Shown: piece after piece, positions 59,206 through 64,000 of the stretch
Layout: every line of letters begins with the position of its first letter
Position numbering within the stretch: the stretch's first letter is position 1
NCBI GenBank assembly: GCA_040880465.1
Contig: JBBDIK010000011.1
Span: forward strand, 124,001-188,000
Reading direction: 5' to 3'
DNA: 64,000 bases
Source of the DNA: JBBDIK01 sp040880465
GTDB lineage: Bacteria; Actinomycetota; UBA4738; JBBDHU01
Position numbers and translations under genes: made by a program
Notes under the pieces: model-generated
Seen by the model: the letters and a program-made list of their open reading frames with translations, nothing else
The model's database searches: none
What the model was told of the DNA's origin: nothing

Positions 59206-61353
59206 TCACTTGGTTGGGCGGATCTCGCCCGTGTCGCCTTCGGCTTCGATGTCGAAATGGGTCCCGAACGCGTGTAGGCCGTGGACGAAGATCCGGCCGA
59301 GTTCCTTCGGTACGTGCGGATGCAGCACGAGCTTGCCGCCCTCGACCCGGACCCCCAGCATCGTTGCCAGCAGGACGAACGGCGCCGCCGTCGCCCAGGC
59401 TTGCGGGCTGCACGCCGTCGGGTACGGGACCGGGAAACTGCCCGCGCTCTTGTCGAAGCCGGCGAACGCCTCCGGCAACCGGAACTCGCTGAACGACGCC
59501 GCCTCCAGCATCGCCAGCGCGATTCGATTCGCCTCGTCGCGGAACCCGTAGCGCGACAGTCCCGCCGCGATGATCGCGTTGTCGTGTGGCCAGATGGTCC
59601 CGGTGTGGTAGCCGACCGGGTTGAACCCCTCGTCGTCCTCGGACAGCGTGCGGACCCCCCAGCCGGAAAACATCGCGTCGCCCATCAGGTTGGCGGCAAC
59701 CCTGGCCGCCCGGTCGTCCGGAACGATGCCCGACCAGAGCAGGTGGCCTTGGTTCGACGTCATCGAGTCGATCGGTGCCTTGTCGCCGTCCAGTCCGATC
59801 GCGTAGTACCCGCCGCGCGCCTCGATCCAGAACTGGTCGTTGAATCGGTCGCGAAGCTCGACGGCCTCTTTCCGCAGGCGGGCAGCGAGATCCGCGTCGT
59901 CCATCAGATCCTCGGCGATCTGCGCGATGCGCAGCTTCGCGTCGTAGACGTAGCCCTGCGCCTCGGCGATCGCGATCGGCAGGTAGGGGATGTGACCATC
60001 GGCGAATTGCACGCCGTCCCACGAGTCGCGCCAGCACTGGTTGCCGAGTCCCTGCGTCGAACGCGTCTGGTAGTCGATGAACCCGTCGCCGTCGAGGTCC
60101 CCGTAGCGGTCGATCCACTCCAGTGCGGCGAGCACGTTCGGCCAATGTTGCGTGACGAAGTCGCCGTCCTGCGTCCAGTGCCAGTAGGCGGACAGCACGA
60201 TGAGGAACAGTGGGGTCGAGTCCACCGCCCCGTAGTAGGGGTTGTGCGGCTTGAGTCCGAGCTGCGTGAGCTCGCCGGCCCGGAACTCGTGCAGGATCTT
60301 GCCCGGTTCCTCATCGTGGAAGTCATCGACCTTCTTCCCCTGCCCGAGCGCCAGCGTGAACAGGGCCCCGCGCGCGAGCTGGGGTCCGACCCCGATCGTC
60401 ATGAACGAGGTGAACAGCGTGTCCCGTCCGAACAGCGTCATGAACCACGGGAGCCCGGCCGCCGGGAGCGTGAACTCCATGCCGCCGACATCCGCCGTGA
60501 TACGCAGGGCCGTCAGGTCATCGATCGACTTCTGCAGGACGTTGCCGAACAGCTCCGAGTGCATCCGGAACCGGGGCAACTCATCGAGCCAGCGCGACAA
60601 CGGGTCGTCGCCCTTCTTCGGCTTATCGCCGAAGTCCTCGTGGCTCGGTTTCAGGAGCAGCCCGCTGACGTGGACGTGCGCGGTCAGGGTGGTCTTCCAT
60701 TTCCCCCGGGGGAGCAGCTCGAGGTCCCAGACCAGCGTCGTGCCGTCGATCTGACTCGGCGCCGTCTCGGTTTCGACCAGGGTTCGAGCGTTGAACCCCT
60801 CGTTCTCATAGGCGAACGTGACCTCGGAGCCCGAGCCGCCCGCGGTGATCTGCGCGCTGCGGTCGCGCACGTCGGCTTTGATCTCGAACAGGTCCGCGAA
60901 GTCGGTCCCGACGGCTAGCCGGAGCTGGGCCTTCACCGGGTGATCGGCGTAGCTGTGCACCGAGATCTCCTCGCGCATCCCATCGCCCACGAAGCGGCGT
61001 CGCCGGATAGACAGCGTGTTCTCGCGTACGTCGTCGAGCGTCGGGTTCGTCAGGAAGAACGCCGCCGAGTAGTAGTCGACCGTGTGCGAACGCAGGAGCT
61101 TCGGCCGTTTGCCGCCGATGGTGAGTTCCCAGCGGTCGAGGAACCGCGTGTCCGCGTAGACCAGCCCGCCGATCGATCCGCGGGGCACGTCACCCAGGGA
61201 GTCCGAGTACATGAACGCTCGGCCCTCCAGGACCGCGATCGCGTCGATCCCGAGCTCCGGCGGAGTGCGTTCGCGACGCGCGCTGGGAACCGTCGGATCG
61301 ACCGGGGTTCCGGGGAGCGGGTCGGCGGGGGTCGGACGCGCGGCCTCGGTCAT
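59206..61353 (-). CDS. Amylo-alpha-1,6-glucosidase / glycogen-debranching-type enzyme, copy 2
   Basis: The 715-residue protein has the same two-domain layout as the enzyme at 36565-38808: an N-terminal beta-rich domain from VLEGRAFMYSDSLGDVPRG, and an alpha/alpha-barrel with WFMTLFGRDTLFTSF, GYHTGTIWPHDNAIIAAGL and CSPQAW. It has no signal peptide. TATCAT ends seven bases before the ATG, so the mRNA is probably leaderless. The two copies are diverged paralogues and may act on different alpha-glucans. Confidence 0.87.
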   Translation of the reverse strand: MTEAARPTPADPLPGTPVDPTVPSARRERTPPELGIDAIAVLEGRAFMYSDSLGDVPRGSIGGLVYADTRFLDRWELTIGGKRPKLLRSHTVDYYSAAFFLTNPTLDDVRENTLSIRRRRFVGDGMREEISVHSYADHPVKAQLRLAVGTDFADLFEIKADVRDRSAQITAGGSGSEVTFAYENEGFNARTLVETETAPSQIDGTTLVWDLELLPRGKWKTTLTAHVHVSGLLLKPSHEDFGDKPKKGDDPLSRWLDELPRFRMHSELFGNVLQKSIDDLTALRITADVGGMEFTLPAAGLPWFMTLFGRDTLFTSFMTIGVGPQLARGALFTLALGQGKKVDDFHDEEPGKILHEFRAGELTQLGLKPHNPYYGAVDSTPLFLIVLSAYWHWTQDGDFVTQHWPNVLAALEWIDRYGDLDGDGFIDYQTRSTQGLGNQCWRDSWDGVQFADGHIPYLPIAIAEAQGYVYDAKLRIAQIAEDLMDDADLAARLRKEAVELRDRFNDQFWIEARGGYYAIGLDGDKAPIDSMTSNQGHLLWSGIVPDDRAARVAANLMGDAMFSGWGVRTLSEDDEGFNPVGYHTGTIWPHDNAIIAAGLSRYGFRDEANRIALAMLEAASFSEFRLPEAFAGFDKSAGSFPVPYPTACSPQAWATAAPFVLLATMLGVRVEGGKLVLHPHVPKELGRIFVHGLHAFGTHFDIEAEGDTGEIRPTK

Positions 61354-61381
61354 GGAGGCGATGATAGTCCGGCCGTGCGCC

Positions 61382-63361
61382 TCAGCGTTCGTCCGAGGCG
61401 GTCAGGACCTCGCCCGTGGTGAGCAGGAGTCCGTCCTCGGTCACCGCCTCCACCGTGCCGCCGCGGAACTGCTCCTCGTAGAGCTGCGCGTAGAGCCCGC
61501 CGCGAGCCAGGAGTTCCTTGTGGGTCCCTCGCTCGGAGATCCGGCCGCGCTCGACCACGAAGATCACGTCGGCCGACAGGATGGTCGAGAGGCGATGTGC
61601 GATGGCGATCGTGGTGCGTCCGTGCATCAGCGGCCGAAGTGCTTCCTGGACCAGGCGCTCCGATGTCGTGTCGAGGCTGGACGTCGCCTCGTCCAGGATC
61701 AGGATGCGCGGGTCCTTCAGGATCACGCGCGCGATGGCCAGGCGCTGCTTCTCGCCGCCCGAGAGCTTGTACCCACGCTCCCCGACCACGGTGTCATACC
61801 CCAGGGGCAGCTCCATGATCCGGTCGTGGATGAACGCAGCCCTCGCGGCAGCCTCGAGTTGCTCGTCGGTCGCGCCGGGGCGTCCGTATTCGAGGTTCTC
61901 GCGAACCGTCGTGTGGAACAGGTACGTCTCCTGGGTGACGACCCCGATCATGTCGCCGATCGAGTCGAGCGCGATGTCCCGGACGTCGCTGCCGTCGATA
62001 CTGATCGATCCCCGCTGCACGTCATAGAAGCGCGGCACCAGGTAGGTCATGGTCGTCTTCCCGGCACCGCTGGGGCCGACCAGGGCGGCGAGCTGTCCGG
62101 ATTCGATGTCGAGGTTGACGCCTTCGAGGGTCCACGGACGCGAGCCGCTGGTCCGCGGCTCAACCTCCGGTGACGTCGGAGCGGAGTCATCCTCCCCGGG
62201 CGGTGTCTCGTACCGGAACCACACATCGTGGAACGCCACGCGGCCCTGCACATCCGACGCGGGGATGGCCACGGCATCGGGCCGGTCGGCGATCTCGTGA
62301 TCCATGTCCAGGTACTCGAAGATCCGATCGAACAGCGCGAACGAGGTCTGCACGTCGACCGAAACCTGCAGCATCTGCCCGATGGGGAAGAACAGACGGC
62401 TCTGAAGGGTGGTGAACGCCACGATGGTCCCGGCCGTGATACCGGTGATCACGGTGGTATTCCCGTTGAGGACCCAACCGGCGACGAGGTAGACGAGCGC
62501 GGGGGTGATCGAGAAGAAGATCTGAACGACCGCGAAGAACGAGCGCCCGATCATCTGCTGGCGGAGCTGCAGGGCCGTGAGACGTTCGTTCTCGGTCTGG
62601 AACTGTCCGATGTGGTGGTGCTGACGACCGAACGCCTTCGACAGCAGGATGCCGGACACGGACAGCGTTTCCTCGGTGATCGCGGACATGTCGGCCATCG
62701 TCTTCTGGGTCGTCGCTGCGACGGACTGCCGCGCCTTCCCGACCTTGTAGGTGAGCCACAGGAAGAACGGCAGCATGAAGAGCGACAGCACGGTCAGCTG
62801 CCAGGAGAGCCAGAGCATGGCGATAAGCGTGGACAGCAGGACGACCGCGTTGTTCAGGATGCTCGAGGCCGTATCGGTCACGACGTCCTGGACGCCGCCG
62901 ATATCATTCGCGAGCCGGGACTGGATCTCGCCAGTGCGCGTCGTCGTGAAGAAGCGAAGGGGCATGAACTGCAGGTGCCGATAGAGCGCGTTCCGCAGGT
63001 CCTGCATCACCCGCAGCCCGACCACGTTGGCGAGATAGGTCTGACCGATCCCGATCAGCCCGGCGACGATCGGGATGACCACCATCAGCGCGACCCCGAG
63101 ATAGAGGGTCGACATGTTGGGGCACGACGTTCCCGCGCAGTCACCCGGCGGGTTCCCGAAGAGGCCGTTATCGAAGATGTACTTGATCAGGAGCGGATTC
63201 GCGATGCCGATCGTCGCCGTGATGAAGATGAGCGCGGCGACGACGGAGACCTTGCCGCGGTAGGGCTTGAACGTGGAAACGACCCGCCGGACCGTCTTCT
63301 TGTTGATCGGGCGCGCGTCCTCGTCCGGAACACGCACGGAGTAGAAGTGACCCTTCGACAT
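61382..63361 (-). CDS. ABC exporter, fused membrane and ATPase domains
   Basis: The 659-residue half-transporter has a six-helix membrane domain (about 30-340) and an ATPase domain with Walker A GPSGAGKTT, the signature LSGGEKQRLAIARVI and Walker B ILILDEATSSLD. It belongs to the multidrug/lipid exporter group and would work as a dimer. The substrate is unknown. TAAGCT ends six bases before the ATG. A linker of about 30 residues rich in Pro, Glu and Ser separates the domains. Confidence 0.92.
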   Translation of the reverse strand: MSKGHFYSVRVPDEDARPINKKTVRRVVSTFKPYRGKVSVVAALIFITATIGIANPLLIKYIFDNGLFGNPPGDCAGTSCPNMSTLYLGVALMVVIPIVAGLIGIGQTYLANVVGLRVMQDLRNALYRHLQFMPLRFFTTTRTGEIQSRLANDIGGVQDVVTDTASSILNNAVVLLSTLIAMLWLSWQLTVLSLFMLPFFLWLTYKVGKARQSVAATTQKTMADMSAITEETLSVSGILLSKAFGRQHHHIGQFQTENERLTALQLRQQMIGRSFFAVVQIFFSITPALVYLVAGWVLNGNTTVITGITAGTIVAFTTLQSRLFFPIGQMLQVSVDVQTSFALFDRIFEYLDMDHEIADRPDAVAIPASDVQGRVAFHDVWFRYETPPGEDDSAPTSPEVEPRTSGSRPWTLEGVNLDIESGQLAALVGPSGAGKTTMTYLVPRFYDVQRGSISIDGSDVRDIALDSIGDMIGVVTQETYLFHTTVRENLEYGRPGATDEQLEAAARAAFIHDRIMELPLGYDTVVGERGYKLSGGEKQRLAIARVILKDPRILILDEATSSLDTTSERLVQEALRPLMHGRTTIAIAHRLSTILSADVIFVVERGRISERGTHKELLARGGLYAQLYEEQFRGGTVEAVTEDGLLLTTGEVLTASDER

Positions 63362-63425
63362 GCAGCCAGCTTACCGCCGGCCTGCGAAAGCATCCCCGAC
63401 CGGGGCGCGGGAGCGAGACCCTGGT

Positions 63426-63953
63426 TCAGACGCGTCCGCACCCGTCGAGCAGCTCGACATCGGCATCGGGGAGCAGGTCGTTCGGATCAGCATACCCGTG
63501 GTCGGTTCCCGGCCCACCGAAGAGGGTGTCGTTGCCTTCGACGCCGTCCCCGACGAAGACGCACTCGTCGTCGCCCGGTCCGCCGGACACCGTATCGTCT
63601 CCGATGAAGCCCTCGACGTAGTCGATGCCGGCGTCGCCGTTGACGCTGTCGTTGCCTGCGTCGCCGTTCATGGTGTCGCGGCCGCCGTCCCCGTACAAGA
63701 GGTCGTTCCCGTCGCCGCCCGACACGCGGTCGTTCCCACGACCGGCGAGGACCACATCGTTGCCCCCCCTCGCCCTGATCACGTCGCCACCGCCGAGTCC
63801 GCAGATGGTGTCCGGCCCGGCCGTCCCCTTCAGGACGTCGCCACGTGGGGTTCCGGTGATCGTGCACGTGAACGAGCCCGCTCTGACGGTGCCGGCGGGG
63901 GCTCCCAAAGCCAGCACGGCGAGCCCGGCGATGATCATGGCCCGAGCCTTCAT
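63426..63953 (-). CDS. Secreted calcium-binding RTX-repeat protein
   Basis: The 175-residue protein has a signal peptide (1-25, ending VRAGS). It then has a run of about ten G-G-x-G-x-D-x-x-x nonapeptides (for example GGDGNDLLY, GGRDTMNGD, GGPGDDECV) that fold into a calcium-filled parallel beta-roll. Four cysteines are present. It lacks any enzymatic domain, so a structural or adhesive surface role is likely. AGGAGGG precedes the ATG. Confidence 0.85.
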   Translation of the reverse strand: MKARAMIIAGLAVLALGAPAGTVRAGSFTCTITGTPRGDVLKGTAGPDTICGLGGGDVIRARGGNDVVLAGRGNDRVSGGDGNDLLYGDGGRDTMNGDAGNDSVNGDAGIDYVEGFIGDDTVSGGPGDDECVFVGDGVEGNDTLFGGPGTDHGYADPNDLLPDADVELLDGCGRV

Positions 63954-64000
63954 CCGTCCCTCCTGTGGGGCGCGCCGTCCGATACCGTTGGGGCGCGCCG

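Noticed and set aside
59198..59207. Palindrome GAGATATCTC between convergent genes
   Set aside because: It is only 10 bp, has no loop for a terminator, and lies at the ends of two genes, where an operator is unlikely.

Overview
The window is a high-GC stretch from a bacterium of the Actinomycetota type. The evidence is gene content and order. It has a bacterial proteasome activator (Bpa) ending in GQYL, a PAC2-family protein, a DivIVA/Wag31-like protein, an Arg/Asp-rich Rho, a mycobacterial-type RpiB (GSGNGE), and many promoters of the form TAnnnT placed 6-9 nt before the start codon, as in leaderless mRNAs. A run of ten Ns at 50272-50281 shows this is a scaffold, so a draft or metagenome assembly is likely. 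I cannot assign a genus.

Most of 1-46014 is one long minus-strand gene block. In transcription order it reads: response regulator, argS, lysA (fused to an acetyltransferase), hom, thrC, thrB, a glycogen-debranching-type enzyme, a secreted tetrapeptide-repeat protein, a kinase-like protein, a metallophosphoesterase, cyclic 2,3-diphosphoglycerate synthetase, 2-phosphoglycerate kinase, transaldolase, rho, rpmE, a DUF1385 membrane protein, divIVA, prfA, prmC, tsaC, a low-Mr phosphatase, rpiB, glyA, a wecA-like transferase, a ureohydrolase, a polyamine importer, the F1Fo ATP synthase operon, murA and a membrane phosphatase-like protein cut by the left edge. The backbone argS-lysA-hom-thrC-thrB-rho-rpmE-prfA-prmC-tsaC-wecA-atp-murA matches the order known from Mycobacterium. 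The low-Mr phosphatase-rpiB-glyA segment and transaldolase-rho match Bacillus. Lineage-specific genes sit between backbone genes.

Two inserted segments stand out. At 31078-33374 two overlapping genes encode both enzymes for cyclic 2,3-diphosphoglycerate, a solute characterised in hyperthermophilic methanogens; they are coupled to transaldolase and rho. At 35636-36442 lies a secreted protein with Ser or Thr at every fourth residue for 43 tetrapeptides, organised in four in-phase 40-residue units and preceded by a possible flagellar-type sigma promoter.

The segment 10375-20030 looks like polyamine or guanidino-compound uptake and breakdown: a complete PotADBC importer, a divergent class-III aminotransferase, a PLP decarboxylase and an agmatinase-family ureohydrolase. 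A second PotADBC set lies at 48469-52611, with the assembly gap inside it.

The remainder, 46172-63953, is a mosaic of small units on both strands: tRNA-Arg(CCG) abutting an M20 peptidase, bpa, the second pot operon, divergent pyrD/pyrE, a methyltransferase, a DUF309 protein, PAC2 with a VIT1/CCC1-type transporter, 6-phosphogluconolactonase, a MarR regulator divergent from a GNAT acetyltransferase across a perfect 10-bp inverted repeat, a second debranching-type enzyme, an ABC exporter and an RTX-repeat secreted protein. There is no gene-free stretch longer than about 210 bp. I saw no CRISPR array, rRNA, insertion sequence or prophage.
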